Of a DNA stretch of 64,000 bases, positions 15,120-23,783 are shown piece by piece. The translations under genes and the position numbers were made by a program. The notes beneath the pieces were generated by a model. The model did not search any database, was not told the DNA's origin, and saw only the letters and a program-made list of their open reading frames with translations. The first letter of the stretch is position 1; each line of letters starts with the position of its first letter. Origin of the DNA: Lachnospiraceae bacterium. Its GTDB lineage: Bacteria > Bacillota > Clostridia > Lachnospirales > Lachnospiraceae. The DNA lies in assembly GCA_003979345.1 (NCBI GenBank), contig RYVZ01000006.1:50913-114912 (forward strand), written 5' to 3'.

Positions 15120-16367
15120 ATGGGAAGATGTTTCAGCGATGAGGTGGAGCAGGCACTCAGGTACATCTATTATGATATGGGAGCCGGCGAAGGACAAAGG
15201 GGCTTTGCGTTGCTGCAAAAAGCGTCCGCGGAAGGTGACGGCGATGCGAGCTGCATTCTGGCGAGGTGCTATTGCGGTTATCAGTATGTATGGGACGGAC
15301 ATGGATTTCCGGAAGACGACAAAATGGCGAAAACACTCCTGCATCAGTCAGTGGAGCAGGGCAGCGCGTTAGGTGTGCTCGTCACGCTGCGGAGCGGTCT
15401 GTTGACGCCGTCCGTACAGCGGAAAATGCCGTTTGCAAATCTGAAAGAAGCATTTGAGCAGGTTCTCCAAAAAGCATGGGACGGGGACGCCTTCTGCCAG
15501 TACACGATCGGCAATTCTTATTTTTGGGAGGATTTTCTGCGCATTGAGAATAAAGGAAGATCTTCTTTTGCTACGGATGAAGAATACAGGGCGTACCGCA
15601 CAGAGAACCTGTCCAAATGTGAGGAATGGCTTTGGAAAGCGTTCCGCGGCGGCGTTTATTTCGGCGGCAACAACTTAAGGCATTACTATACCGAGGGGGA
15701 GCGGGGACTGATCGCGCCCTGCCCTGAAAAAGCGGACGATTTAAGACGTATCGGTGCCGAATACGGTTATCCGAACTATATGTATACATATGGGCTGGAA
15801 CTGAGCCGGCAGAAACGTCCCGGAGCGCTTGACTGGTTCAAGAAAGCCGCCGAAAGAGGAGAAGGGAACGCATGGTATTATGTCGGAGAGGCATATGTAA
15901 AGGGAGAAGTCGTGCCGGAGGATTCTGCCTATGCCGCCTCCTGTTTTGATAAGGGGCTGTCCTCTAAAAACGCTAATGAGACAAGAATCTATAATTCCGA
16001 TATGCTCGGATCCATGTATTATGACGGAAAGGGTGTTCGGACGGATTATGACAAGGCGTTCAGGCTTCTGACCTACGCGTATGCGAACGGCAGTACATGG
16101 GGAAGCGATTATCTGGGCAGATGCTATTTCAGGGGAAGGGGAACGCAGCAGGATTTTGTCAGGGCAAGGGAGCTTGTAGAACTGAAAAAATGGAACCGCC
16201 CGGAGAATTGGTATATGCTGGGCTACATTTACGGCCGCGGTTTTGGCGTGCCGCAGGACATTGAAAAAGCGGTTCTTTATCTTCAGAAAGCAGGGGATCA
16301 TCCAGAGGCAAAGGAAGAATTGCTGCGGTATAAAAAGACGATGTTTGGGAAATGGAAGGTGCGCTGA
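15120..16367 (+). CDS. Sel1-repeat (TPR-like) protein
   Basis: A 415-residue soluble protein built from Sel1-like repeats of about 36 residues. Clear examples are AEGDGDASCILARCYCG, AWYYVGEAYVKGEVVPEDSAYAAS, MLGSMYYDGKGVRTDYDKAF, YLGRCYFRGRGTQQDFVRAR and MLGYIYGRGFGVPQDIEKAV. Such arrays are scaffolds for protein-protein contacts; no enzymatic domain or signal peptide is seen, so it is likely cytosolic. The ATG at 15120 follows GGAGAAACG. It sits after the unknown two-helix membrane protein and before accessory remnants. The partner could be that membrane protein, which is inference from adjacency. Confidence 0.88.
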   Translation: MGRCFSDEVEQALRYIYYDMGAGEGQRGFALLQKASAEGDGDASCILARCYCGYQYVWDGHGFPEDDKMAKTLLHQSVEQGSALGVLVTLRSGLLTPSVQRKMPFANLKEAFEQVLQKAWDGDAFCQYTIGNSYFWEDFLRIENKGRSSFATDEEYRAYRTENLSKCEEWLWKAFRGGVYFGGNNLRHYYTEGERGLIAPCPEKADDLRRIGAEYGYPNYMYTYGLELSRQKRPGALDWFKKAAERGEGNAWYYVGEAYVKGEVVPEDSAYAASCFDKGLSSKNANETRIYNSDMLGSMYYDGKGVRTDYDKAFRLLTYAYANGSTWGSDYLGRCYFRGRGTQQDFVRARELVELKKWNRPENWYMLGYIYGRGFGVPQDIEKAVLYLQKAGDHPEAKEELLRYKKTMFGKWKVR

Positions 16368-16471
16368 GTGCGGGGAATTGTAGAAAATATCGTTTTTTAC
16401 AAGGGCGAATCTGCGGGGCAGAGGGAGAGAAATGCGGTTGGAACCATAAAGCAACAACGAGGGGGTATGAA

Positions 16472-17008
16472 GTGAACAAAGACAGCGCTACAGAGCTGCG
16501 TGCGACGCTGGACTATGATTTTTCGGAGGAGAAGAAGTTTTCTTATGAAAATCTTTCAATGGATGAGATTATCCGTCACCTTGCTATATTCATATCCAGA
16601 TTATGGCAGATCCATGTATTCGGTGAGGGAAACACTAGAACGACGGCAGTATTCTTCATCAAGTATCTGCGCACGCTGGGCTTTGAAGCAACCAACGGCA
16701 TTTTTGCTGAGAACGCATGGTATTTTCGGAATTCGCTGGTCAGGGCAAACTATAATGACCTGAAAAACGGGATTCACAAAACGACAGAATTTCTTGAGGT
16801 GTTTCTCCGCAATCTCCTTCTGAACGAGAACCACCCTCTTCATAACCGGACATTGCACATCAGCGGCACGCTCAAAGAGGTAGAAAAACCGGACATTGAA
16901 ACGGCAAAATCGGACATTGATGCTCTAAAACCGGATATTGCAAATGATTTCCAGCCCAAAACAGCGAGTCATATTTTGAAACTGTATGTTATTGTATTCT
17001 TAAGGTGA
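16472..17008 (+). pseudogene. Fic-family remnant, truncated at both ends
   Basis: About 178 residues from a GTG at 16472 with GAGGGGGTA upstream. The Fic core is present: SYENLSMDEIIRHLAIFI, the active-site motif HVFGEGNTRTTAVFF (H, then GNTR), and the helices RNSLVRANYNDLKNGIHKTTEFLEVFLRN. The N-terminal part of this clade is missing, and the C-terminal end stops abruptly after SHILKLYVIVFLR at the junction with the type III toxin-antitoxin locus, consistent with a recombination break. Fic enzymes attach AMP to targets. With both ends lost it is probably non-functional, though the catalytic motif is intact. Confidence 0.72.
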
Positions 17009-17064
17009 GTTCTACCTATAAGTGGAAGTTGTAAAAGCGATGGAACTGCTGAGGGCGGTTCCAC
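17003..17064 (+). ncRNA. toxI: ToxI-like antitoxin RNA, single repeat
   Basis: A short element beginning AGGTGAGTTCTACCT followed by ATAAGTGGAAGTTG resembles the pseudoknot repeat I remember for ToxI of type III toxin-antitoxin systems (AGGTGA, CTACCT, AAGTG blocks in the same order). AGGT can pair with ACCT and TTCTAC with GTGGAA, giving a pseudoknot-like fold. Only one full repeat is present, where the known ToxI has several, followed by a hairpin at 17041-17063 (TGGAAC/GTTCCA). It directly precedes a terminator and the toxN frame, the canonical arrangement. The recall is from memory and was not aligned. Confidence 0.55.
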
Positions 17065-17108
17065 AATATGGCTGTGTCTTATGGCATAGCCATATTTATA
17101 TTATTTTT
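17065..17108 (+). terminator. Terminator between toxI-like RNA and toxN
   Basis: AATATGGCTGTG (17065-17076) pairs with CATAGCCATATT (17085-17096), followed by a T-rich tract ending TTATTTTT. In type III systems a leaky terminator in this place sets the ratio of antitoxin RNA to toxin message. Confidence 0.78.
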
Positions 17109-17122
17109 GCAAGTCAAAGGTG

Positions 17123-17659
17123 ATGGAGACGGATGGACAGGAAAGATTAAATTTATATCAGATCGACATGAAATACATACGCAATCTGCATAGGGCAGAC
17201 GATAATGTATCTTCGGTTTCACCACAGATAGGGAAGCATCATCGTATTTATGTAGGGATTATTGTTTTGTGTAATAATAGAAAATATCTCATCCCGATTT
17301 CACACGCTGTTGTAAAACATATAAAAATGAAGCCTTGAGCTGACTTTGGTAAGATCTTTGATAGAAAAGGAAAACTGATTGGTGTCCTTAACTATAATCT
17401 TATGATTCCGGTTGAGGAGGCACAAATATATAAAGTCAATCTAAAACCTGACTCGAATGATTCTGTAGGTGAGCAGCACTATAAGCAGTTGTGCATAGGT
17501 GAATTGTCATGGTGCAGAAAGCATCAGGAAATAATTGTAAACAAGGCTAACTGTTTATATAATTTGTGTCAGAACGAATCTGGATATAAAGGAAAAGCAA
17601 GATGCCTTGATTTTGCGAAATTGGAGCAAATATGCGATAAGTATAATTTCCGGTTTTAA
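17123..17659 (+). pseudogene. ToxN/AbiQ-family type III toxin, interrupted by an in-frame TGA
   Basis: The frame runs 178 codons with one in-frame TGA at 17336-17338 (codon 72). Before it are YQIDMKYIRNLHRADDNV and HHRIYVGIIVLCNNRKYLIPISHAVVKHIKMKP; after it DFGKIFDRKGKLIGVLNYNLMIPV, HYKQLCIGELSWCRKH, then KARCLDFAKLEQIC. These blocks match ToxN/AbiQ RNase toxins in order and length. The family endoribonuclease is held off by ToxI RNA and kills phage-infected cells. The single nonsense codon suggests recent inactivation; a glycine codon GGA would be one base away. The start is approximate (ATG at 17123 with AAAGG close upstream). No frameshift is needed. Confidence 0.68.
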
Positions 17660-18006
17660 TAAGGGAGCAACTATCCGAGTCTGTCTTATAATAAGTTATG
17701 GCAGGGGGAGACTGTTGTTTTGGTTCCCTTTTTATTTTGTGTATGCGGTTTCTTTGATTTATAGACATTAAGCTGTTCTTGAATTTTTAACTATTGCCTT
17801 TTACAGTGTATGCACAAATACATATCATTATGGAAATCCTCTACGATAACGGGCGAATTCTTTTGGATTTAATTTTGTAGACGGACGGGAGGGGAGTGCT
17901 GTTGAATGTGAAAATGTGTGATATGGAAAAACTATGTATTTTGCGTGAGACCGTTTCAAGTTTTGTGTAACCCCAAAATCTGATATAAGATAGGTGAATA
18001 GTTACG
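17660..18006. other. Non-coding stretch with IS256 left-end sequence
   Basis: About 350 bases with no convincing gene. Near 17949-17972 the bases GAGACCGTTTCAAG and TTTTGTGTAACCCC look like the terminal inverted repeat region of IS256-type elements. I did not identify a target-site duplication. Confidence 0.4.
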
Positions 18007-18040
18007 AAGGGGCAGAGCCAGATTTCAGGTTCTGCCCCTT
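18007..18040. terminator. Hairpin terminator downstream of the IS256 transposase
   Basis: AAGGGGCAGAGCC, loop AGATTTCA, GGTTCTGCCCCTT: 13 base pairs including one G-U. It lies on the 3' side of the minus-strand transposase fragment, as in intact IS256 elements. Confidence 0.75.
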
Positions 18041-18091
18041 GTCTGTATTATACAAAGATTTCCGGGGCTGTCAATCCAGTCCCTGCATCTT

Positions 18092-18670
18092 TTACAGATT
18101 CCTTTCGGAAAGGCGTTCCTCAAAATAAATCTCTAACCGGGAATGGATCTGTCCCCAGTCCTGACGGTGGCCTGTCCATTTCTTTGTAATGTCTATCATT
18201 GCAAGGTACAGCATTTTTAACAGGCTGTCGTCGGTTGGGAATACGGTTTTGGATTTTGTCACTTTCCTAAGCTGCCTGTTAAAACATTCAATGATGTTTG
18301 TCACATAAATAAGGCGCCTTACTGTTTCCGGATACTTGAAATAGGTGGACAGGGTTGCCCGGTTGTCATGCCACAATTTGTAGATTTTCGGATATTTGGC
18401 ATCCCACTTATCCCGGAACAGTTCCAGTTCCTGTAAGGCTGTTTCTTCTGTCGGGGCGGCATACACAAGCTTAAGGTCAGTCATCAGCTTTTTGATGTCT
18501 TTATAAGAAACGAATTTTGTAGAATTCCTGATCTGGTGGATGATGCACTGTTGGATTTCTGCTTTTGGGTATACTGCCTCTATGGCCTGTGGGAAGCCCG
18601 TCCACACAGGCAATCAGGATGTCTCCAACCCCCGGTTCTTTAGTCACAACAAGAGTACCATTTTTATGCC
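18092..18670 (-). pseudogene. IS256-family transposase, decayed C-terminal half
   Basis: The minus strand encodes PQAIEAVYPKAEIQQCIIHQIRNSTKFVSYKDIKKLM and further a YVTNIIECFNRQLRKVTKSKTVFP block, typical of the C-terminal catalytic half of IS256 transposases. An open run of 173 codons begins at 18613. Upstream, in other frames, LKNRG and GVGDILIACVDGL can be read, so at least two frame changes separate them; one looks like an 8-base deletion between short repeats near 18598-18606. The N-terminal DNA-binding half is absent. The element is a non-functional remnant. Confidence 0.82.
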
Positions 18671-18782
18671 CCAGTGTTCATGCCGTTTGACTTAAATGTA
18701 TAAGCGTTTATTTTGTTATACAATATTTTTAGTGTTCTGTCAAACTATTATAAGTGTTTATTGTAAGGCTTTAATGATTCAA

Positions 18783-18825
18783 ATGAAAAAACCATCACGG
18801 ATCTTGTCCGTGATGGTTTTTTCAT
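18783..18825. terminator. Bidirectional terminator of argG
   Basis: ATGAAAAAACCATCACGGA, loop TCTT, then the near-perfect complement ending in TTTTTTCAT. It sits just 3' of argG on the minus strand. Confidence 0.95.
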
Positions 18826-18854
18826 CTAATTCTGAACAGATTACCGGATCGTTA

Positions 18855-20093
18855 CTACTTTTTCTCACCGGTCAGCGGATCAACGCCGCTCTCCTGAAGC
18901 TTCATGGCGCGGACCTTGCTCGCGAGACCGAACAGATTGATGAAGCCTTCTGCGTCGTGATGGTCGTAAAGGTCGCCGGTCGTGAACGACGCGATACTCT
19001 CGTTATAGAGAGAATATGGAGAAGTCGTTCCGGCTTTGATGATATTGCCCTTAAAGAGCTTAAACTTCACTTCGCCTGTCACATTTTTCTGCGTGGATTC
19101 GATAAATGCCTGGAGCGCTTCGCGAAGCGGCGTGAACCACTTGCCCTCGTAAACGACCTGTGCAAATTTATTGCCAAGGTCGGTCTTTAACGCATAAGTA
19201 TCGCGGTCTAAGATCAGCTCCTCTAACTGCTGGTGTGCTTCGTAGAGGATCGTTCCGCCCGGCGTTTCATAAACGCCGCGGGATTTCATGCCGACCACGC
19301 GGTTTTCTACGATATCAATGATGCCGATGCCGTGTTTTCCGCCGAGCGCGTTTAACTCACGGATGATATCGGACACCTTCATCTGTTTGCCGTTGACGCT
19401 CTTCGGTACGCCGTGCTCGAAAGTAAGCGTGACATATTCGCCCTCATCCGGCGCTTTTTCGGGTGTTGTGCCGAGTACGAGAAGATGTTCGTAATTCGGC
19501 TCGTTTGCAGGGTCTTCCAGTTCCAGCCCCTCATGGCTGATATGCCACAAATTGCGGTCGCGGCTGTAAGAGCTGTCAGCCGAGAACGGCAGATGGATCC
19601 CGTGCGCCTCGCAGTATGCGATCTCTTCTTCGCGGGAGTTCATTGTCCATTTCTCGTTCCGCCATGCGGCAATGATCTTTAAGTCGGGAGCGAGCGCTTT
19701 GATGCCGAGCTCAAACCGGATCTGGTCGTTGCCTTTTCCGGTCGCGCCGTGGCAGATTGCAGTTGCGCCTTCCTTGCGCGCGATCTCGACAAGCCGTTTG
19801 GCGATCGCGGGACGCGCCATCGACGTGCCAAGCAGATATTTGTTTTCATAAACCGCATGCGCCTGCACGCACGGAACAACGTACTCGTCGCAGAAAATGT
19901 CGGTGATGTCCTCAATGTAAAGCTTGGAAGCGCCGCATGCCTTCGCGCGTTCCTCAAGACCGTCCAGTTCGTTTCCCTGACCGCAGTCCGCGCAGACGCA
20001 GATGACCTCGTAATCAAAATTTTCTTTCAGCCACGGGATGATTGCCGTGGTGTCAAGTCCGCCCGAATAGGCGAGAATGACTTTCTCCTTCAT
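18855..20093 (-). CDS. argG: Argininosuccinate synthase
   Basis: A 412-residue enzyme joining citrulline and aspartate with ATP to form argininosuccinate, the penultimate step of arginine synthesis. The ATP-binding P-loop-like motif [11 protein letters not shown] lies at residues 8-18. Further blocks are [28 protein letters not shown], and [17 protein letters not shown]. The length is usual. The start ATG at 20093 is preceded by an AGGAACCTG-like ribosome site. It is transcribed away from the argC-argD cluster, with a 374-base shared upstream region containing TTGCAT-type elements that could regulate both. Argininosuccinate lyase (argH) is not in the window. Confidence 0.97.
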   Translation of the reverse strand: MKEKVILAYSGGLDTTAIIPWLKENFDYEVICVCADCGQGNELDGLEERAKACGASKLYIEDITDIFCDEYVVPCVQAHAVYENKYLLGTSMARPAIAKRLVEIARKEGATAICHGATGKGNDQIRFELGIKALAPDLKIIAAWRNEKWTMNSREEEIAYCEAHGIHLPFSADSSYSRDRNLWHISHEGLELEDPANEPNYEHLLVLGTTPEKAPDEGEYVTLTFEHGVPKSVNGKQMKVSDIIRELNALGGKHGIGIIDIVENRVVGMKSRGVYETPGGTILYEAHQQLEELILDRDTYALKTDLGNKFAQVVYEGKWFTPLREALQAFIESTQKNVTGEVKFKLFKGNIIKAGTTSPYSLYNESIASFTTGDLYDHHDAEGFINLFGLASKVRAMKLQESGVDPLTGEKK

Positions 20094-20187
20094 AACAGGT
20101 TCCTCCGTTTTCTCTAAATTCTTTTCGTATCATACAACATCTTATCGGTGATTGCAATAGGAAAAATGTGAATAAAACAAAAAAATA

Positions 20188-20254
20188 TTGAATAATATGC
20201 AAATAGCTAGAAAAAATATTGCATAATTCCAAAAAAGGACGTATAATTATGCAA
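20188..20254 (+). promoter_or_regulatory. argC promoter with candidate ArgR/AhrC operators
   Basis: TTGCAT at 20219-20224 and TATAAT at 20242-20247 with a 17-base spacer form a good promoter. The same region is a dyad: TTGCATAATT (20219-20228) mirrors AATTATGCAA (20245-20254), and a related TTGAATAATATGCAA lies at 20188-20202. TGAAT/TGCAT half-sites with A/T spacers resemble arginine repressor boxes, and the position over both core promoter elements would block RNA polymerase. The operator role is inference. The region could serve argG on the other strand as well. Confidence 0.62.
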
Positions 20255-20314
20255 AACTCAAGTGCAAAAAGAGTCAGGGAAAAGAAAGGTAAAAAAACTC
20301 CGTGGTTGTTTTTA

Positions 20315-20377
20315 TGCGTGGTATCAAGTACAATGAGAAAGAACGCGATGCGGAGCTTCTTAAAGAATTGTTATAAA
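20315..20377 (+). CDS. Possible 20-residue upstream ORF before argC
   Basis: ATG to TAA encodes MRGIKYNEKERDAELLKELL in the argC leader, about 70 bases after the promoter. There is no clear ribosome site and only two arginines, so it is not an obvious attenuator peptide. It may be chance. Confidence 0.2.
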
Positions 20378-20467
20378 TGAAAAGTTTTCCCGGTCGCGGG
20401 TGTTGGAATGGATCAGATTAAGAGCACCCTCGGAAAGAAGAAAAAAGGGAACAGAAGGAGCATTTTT

Positions 20468-21523
20468 ATGATAAGAGTTGGAATTATCGGAGCGACAGGA
20501 TATGCGGGCAGTGAGCTTGTGCGGATTTTAATGGGACATCGGGAGGCAGAGATTAAATGGTATGGCTCGAGAAGCTATATCGACCAAAAATATGCCGATG
20601 TCTACCGTAATATGTTCTGCATTGTGGACGCGGTCTGCATGGATGACAATATGGAAGCGCTCTCCAAAGAGGTGGATGTGATTTTTACGGCAACTCCGCA
20701 GGGACTTTGCGCGTCTCTTGTAAATGAAGAGATCCTTTCGCGCGTGAAGATCGTGGACTTAAGCGCAGACTTCCGCATCAAGGACGTAGCCGTATACGAG
20801 CAATGGTACGGCATCACGCATAAGAGTCCGCAGTTCATTGACGAAGCGGTTTACGGTCTTTGCGAGTTAAACCGGGAGAAGATCAGGACGGCGCGGCTTT
20901 TGGCAAATCCGGGCTGTTATACGACCTGCTCGATTCTGACCGCCTATCCTTTGATAAAAGAAGGACTGATCGAGCCGGACACGCTGATCATTGACGCGAA
21001 ATCGGGGACGAGCGGCGCGGGCAGGGGAGCCAAGCTGCCGAACCTGTTCTGCGAGGTCAATGAGAATATGAAAGCGTACGGCGTTGCCACGCACAGGCAT
21101 ACGCCCGAAATCGAAGAGCAATTGGGCTATGCGGCAGGCAGACCGCTTACCGTCAGCTTTACCCCGCATTTAGTGCCGATGAACCGCGGCATTCTGGTAA
21201 CGGAATATGCTTCCTTAAAGAAAAAAGAGGACGGAACGCTGCCGACCGCAAAAGAGCTTCGGGCGGCATATGAGAAATATTATGATAGCGAGCGCTTTGT
21301 CCGACTTCTGCCGGACGGCGCGTGTCCTGAGACAAAATGGGTCGAGGGAAGCAATTATGTGGATATCGGGTTTGTAGTCGATGAGCGCACGAACAGAGTC
21401 ATCATGATGGGCGCACTGGATAATCTGGTAAAAGGCGCGGCTGGACAGGCCGTGCAAAACATGAATCTGATGTTCGGACTGCCGGAGGATACAGGGCTTT
21501 CAATGACACCGATGTTCCCGTAA
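20468..21523 (+). CDS. argC: N-acetyl-gamma-glutamyl-phosphate reductase
   Basis: A 351-residue NADPH-dependent reductase for the third step of ornithine synthesis. The Rossmann motif is VGIIGATGYAGSELVR at the N-terminus, the catalytic cysteine block is ANPGCYTT near residue 143, and KSGTSGAGRGAK and HRHTPEIEEQL follow. AGAAGGAG at 20453-20460 lies seven bases before the ATG at 20468, so the upstream in-frame ATG at 20408, which adds 20 basic residues, is not preferred. It heads a plus-strand cluster with an SseB-like gene, a GNAT, argB and argD. Arginine control through the upstream dyads is likely. Confidence 0.97.
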   Translation: MIRVGIIGATGYAGSELVRILMGHREAEIKWYGSRSYIDQKYADVYRNMFCIVDAVCMDDNMEALSKEVDVIFTATPQGLCASLVNEEILSRVKIVDLSADFRIKDVAVYEQWYGITHKSPQFIDEAVYGLCELNREKIRTARLLANPGCYTTCSILTAYPLIKEGLIEPDTLIIDAKSGTSGAGRGAKLPNLFCEVNENMKAYGVATHRHTPEIEEQLGYAAGRPLTVSFTPHLVPMNRGILVTEYASLKKKEDGTLPTAKELRAAYEKYYDSERFVRLLPDGACPETKWVEGSNYVDIGFVVDERTNRVIMMGALDNLVKGAAGQAVQNMNLMFGLPEDTGLSMTPMFP

Positions 21524-21585
21524 AGGGGGTAGGGGGTTTCGCAATTGTCCGGGATAGGGCAAAAAGAAAGGAGTATTTTTTCTAT

Positions 21586-22119
21586 ATGGAAGATATCAAC
21601 AAGAAGATACAGAATTTGGAGTTTATTGTTGCGATGCGCAGGCTGCAGGATGAGAACACGCCTGCAAACCGCAGCAAAATGATCTCGGAAATGATGCGCA
21701 CGAATTTTATTTCACCTGCGATCGTTTCCGCTGAGGAAGAGGAGAAGGTGCGGCAGAACAAGGAAAAGGGTGTCCGTACGCCGGTTCACGTCAGCTTTAA
21801 GGTCATTCATACAAAAGACGGCAGAAAATTTCTGCCGGCGTTTACCGATACGATTCAGATGAAGGAATGGAAAGAGCGCACGAATATGACCGACCCGGTG
21901 AAAAACATGGTCATGAATTTTGATGTGTATGCGCAGTATGTGTTCGGTTCAAAAGGCGCCCTGTCGGGTTTTGTCATCAATCCGTTCGGGGAGAATATTG
22001 TTTTTCCAGAAGAATTGATGCGTTCGCTGCTTAAGCAGAAAATGGAACACGCAGCGCGTGCTGCAAAAGCAAGGGGCGGGAACGGAGGCAGTCATGGCAG
22101 TCAGAACCATGCAGATTGA
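21586..22119 (+). CDS. SseB-domain protein
   Basis: A 177-residue soluble protein whose core (VRTPVHVSFKVIHTKDGRKFLPAFTDTIQMKEWK and YAQYVFGSKGALSGFVINPFGENIVFPEELM) matches the SseB N-terminal domain, a fold found widely in Firmicutes without known function outside type III secretion. The last 20 residues are Gly/Ser/Asn-rich. The ATG follows AGAAAGGAG. It sits between argC and a GNAT gene, overlapping the latter by 26 bases, so the pair is probably translated together. I see no direct link to arginine. Confidence 0.75.
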   Translation: MEDINKKIQNLEFIVAMRRLQDENTPANRSKMISEMMRTNFISPAIVSAEEEEKVRQNKEKGVRTPVHVSFKVIHTKDGRKFLPAFTDTIQMKEWKERTNMTDPVKNMVMNFDVYAQYVFGSKGALSGFVINPFGENIVFPEELMRSLLKQKMEHAARAAKARGGNGGSHGSQNHAD

Positions 22120-22540
22120 GGACTATGACGGTGTCTATGCGCTGTGGATGAGCATTCAGGGATTTGCGATCCGTAGCGTCGATGATTCGCGCGAAGGTGT
22201 GACGCGTTTCCTGAAAAGAAATCCGACAACGAGCGTGGTCGCTGAAGAGGACGGCAGGATCGTCGGCGCGATCCTCTGCGGGCATGACGGCAGGCGCGGA
22301 TGTATGTACCATGTGTGTGTGCAGAAGGAGTATCGTATGCGCGGCATCGGAAGACAGATGGTGACCTATGCGATGGAAGCGCTTAAAAAAGAAGAGATCA
22401 GCAAGGTATCGCTCATTGCGTTTACTGTAAATGATATCGGTAATGCGTTTTGGAACCGGATCGGCTGGACAAGACGGCTTGACTTGAATTATTATGATTT
22501 TACGCTGAATGAAGCGAATATCATCGCGTTTAACCGGTGA
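22094..22540 (+). CDS. GNAT family acetyltransferase (arg cluster)
   Basis: A 148-residue GNAT. The acetyl-CoA binding region is VQKEYRMRGIGRQMVTYAM (R-x-x-G-I-G), with VVAEEDGRIVGAILCG as the preceding strands and VNDIGNAFWNRIGW near the end. GGAGG at 22084-22088 fixes the ATG at 22094 inside the end of the SseB-like gene. It resembles the widespread YpeA-type acetyltransferases. The place between argC and argB is where argJ is often found, so glutamate acetylation is tempting, but the sequence does not show it. An alternative role is protein N-acetylation. Confidence 0.83.
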   Translation: MAVRTMQIEDYDGVYALWMSIQGFAIRSVDDSREGVTRFLKRNPTTSVVAEEDGRIVGAILCGHDGRRGCMYHVCVQKEYRMRGIGRQMVTYAMEALKKEEISKVSLIAFTVNDIGNAFWNRIGWTRRLDLNYYDFTLNEANIIAFNR

Positions 22541-22696
22541 GCCGGCGATAGCGGGATTAAAAACGAAACGCATTCATAATACATTTACGGGTGCAAAATA
22601 CAATCAGGCGCGAGTATGCTTTCGCTGCGATTCGGTTGCAGCGGTACATAACATGTCAAAGCACATGTAAGCGCGAAGAAAGAGAAAGGTTGTACA

Positions 22697-23596
22697 ATGA
22701 ATCAGAAGGAAATCACGGAAGTCATGAATAAAGCGGAGGTGCTGATCGAGGCACTCCCGTACATACAGAAATTTAACCGTAATATTATCGTGGTCAAATA
22801 CGGCGGCAGTGCGATGATCGACGAAGCGCTGCAAAAGAGCGTCATTCAGGATGTAACGCTCTTAAAGCTCGTCGGATTTAAGCCGATCATCGTACACGGA
22901 GGCGGCAAAGAGATCAGCAAATGGGTCGGCAAGGTCGGCAAGGAGGCGGAGTTCGTGAACGGACTGCGCGTGACGGATGCAGAGACGATGGAAATTGCCG
23001 AGATGGTCTTGAATAAGGTCAACAAACGGCTTGTCACGATGGTGCAGGCGCTCGGAAGCAAAGCGATTGGCGTGACCGGCAAGGACGGCGGGCTGCTCCG
23101 GGTCGAAAAGAAGACCGTGGACGGCAGGGACATCGGTTATGTCGGGAATATTGTCGGGGTGGAGCCGAAAATCTTATTTGATCTTTTAGAAAAGGATTTT
23201 CTGCCGATCGTTGCGCCGATCGGACTGGATGAAAACTTTGACACCTACAATATCAACGCGGATGATGCGGCGTGTGCGATCGCCCGTGCGGTCGGTGCGA
23301 AAAAGCTTGCTTTTTTGACCGATATTGAAGGATTATATAAGGATGTGGACGATAAATCGAGCTTTATTTCGAGACTGACCGCGAGTGACGCGGATGCGCT
23401 GATCGCGGACGGGTATATCGGCGGAGGTATGCTTCCGAAGCTTAAAAACTGCACCGATGCGATCCGTGCCGGAGTCAACCGTGTCCATATTCTGGACGGG
23501 CGTATCGCGCACTGTCTGCTTCTTGAGATCTTTACGAATTCCGGCGTCGGCACGATGATCATGCGCGACGAGGACCGGCATATGATGAATCTGTAA
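22697..23596 (+). CDS. argB: Acetylglutamate kinase
   Basis: A 299-residue amino acid kinase family enzyme phosphorylating N-acetylglutamate. Motifs: VVKYGGSAM near residue 34, [11 protein letters not shown] near 60, and [10 protein letters not shown] with [12 protein letters not shown] near the C-terminal half. About 30 residues precede the first strand ([15 protein letters not shown]), the N-terminal helix typical of arginine-inhibited hexameric acetylglutamate kinases; the short E. coli-type enzyme lacks it. This suggests feedback by arginine at this step, the pattern of the cyclic pathway that uses ArgJ. AGAAAGG precedes the ATG. Confidence 0.96.
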   Translation: MNQKEITEVMNKAEVLIEALPYIQKFNRNIIVVKYGGSAMIDEALQKSVIQDVTLLKLVGFKPIIVHGGGKEISKWVGKVGKEAEFVNGLRVTDAETMEIAEMVLNKVNKRLVTMVQALGSKAIGVTGKDGGLLRVEKKTVDGRDIGYVGNIVGVEPKILFDLLEKDFLPIVAPIGLDENFDTYNINADDAACAIARAVGAKKLAFLTDIEGLYKDVDDKSSFISRLTASDADALIADGYIGGGMLPKLKNCTDAIRAGVNRVHILDGRIAHCLLLEIFTNSGVGTMIMRDEDRHMMNL

Positions 23597-23693
23597 GCGG
23601 CACATGGACTATGATACCATGCACTGAGCGGAAGCCAAAATACGGCATGTAAGTACCGTACCGCCAAAGAAATTCCTTTTGAGCACCTACTTA

Positions 23694-23722
23694 TTGACTT
23701 GCTTATTTTGCGCAATGATATA
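23694..23722 (+). promoter_or_regulatory. Possible promoter of argD
   Basis: TTGACT at 23694-23699 and TGATAT/GATATA at 23716-23722, spaced 16-17 bases, about 60 bases before argD. It would allow separate expression from argB. Confidence 0.45.
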
Positions 23723-23783
23723 CGTTATCAAAGGGTATTTCGCAATTGCCTATGTAACAACGTACAGAGAAAGGAAGAAAACC

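Noticed and set aside
17336..17338. TGA in toxN as a selenocysteine codon
   Set aside because: No SECIS-like hairpin is visible after it, and ToxN does not use selenocysteine; a nonsense mutation is simpler.
22094..22540. GNAT called argA
   Set aside because: The position is suggestive, but YpeA-type GNATs are common and the argB type predicts the ArgJ route, so no symbol was given.
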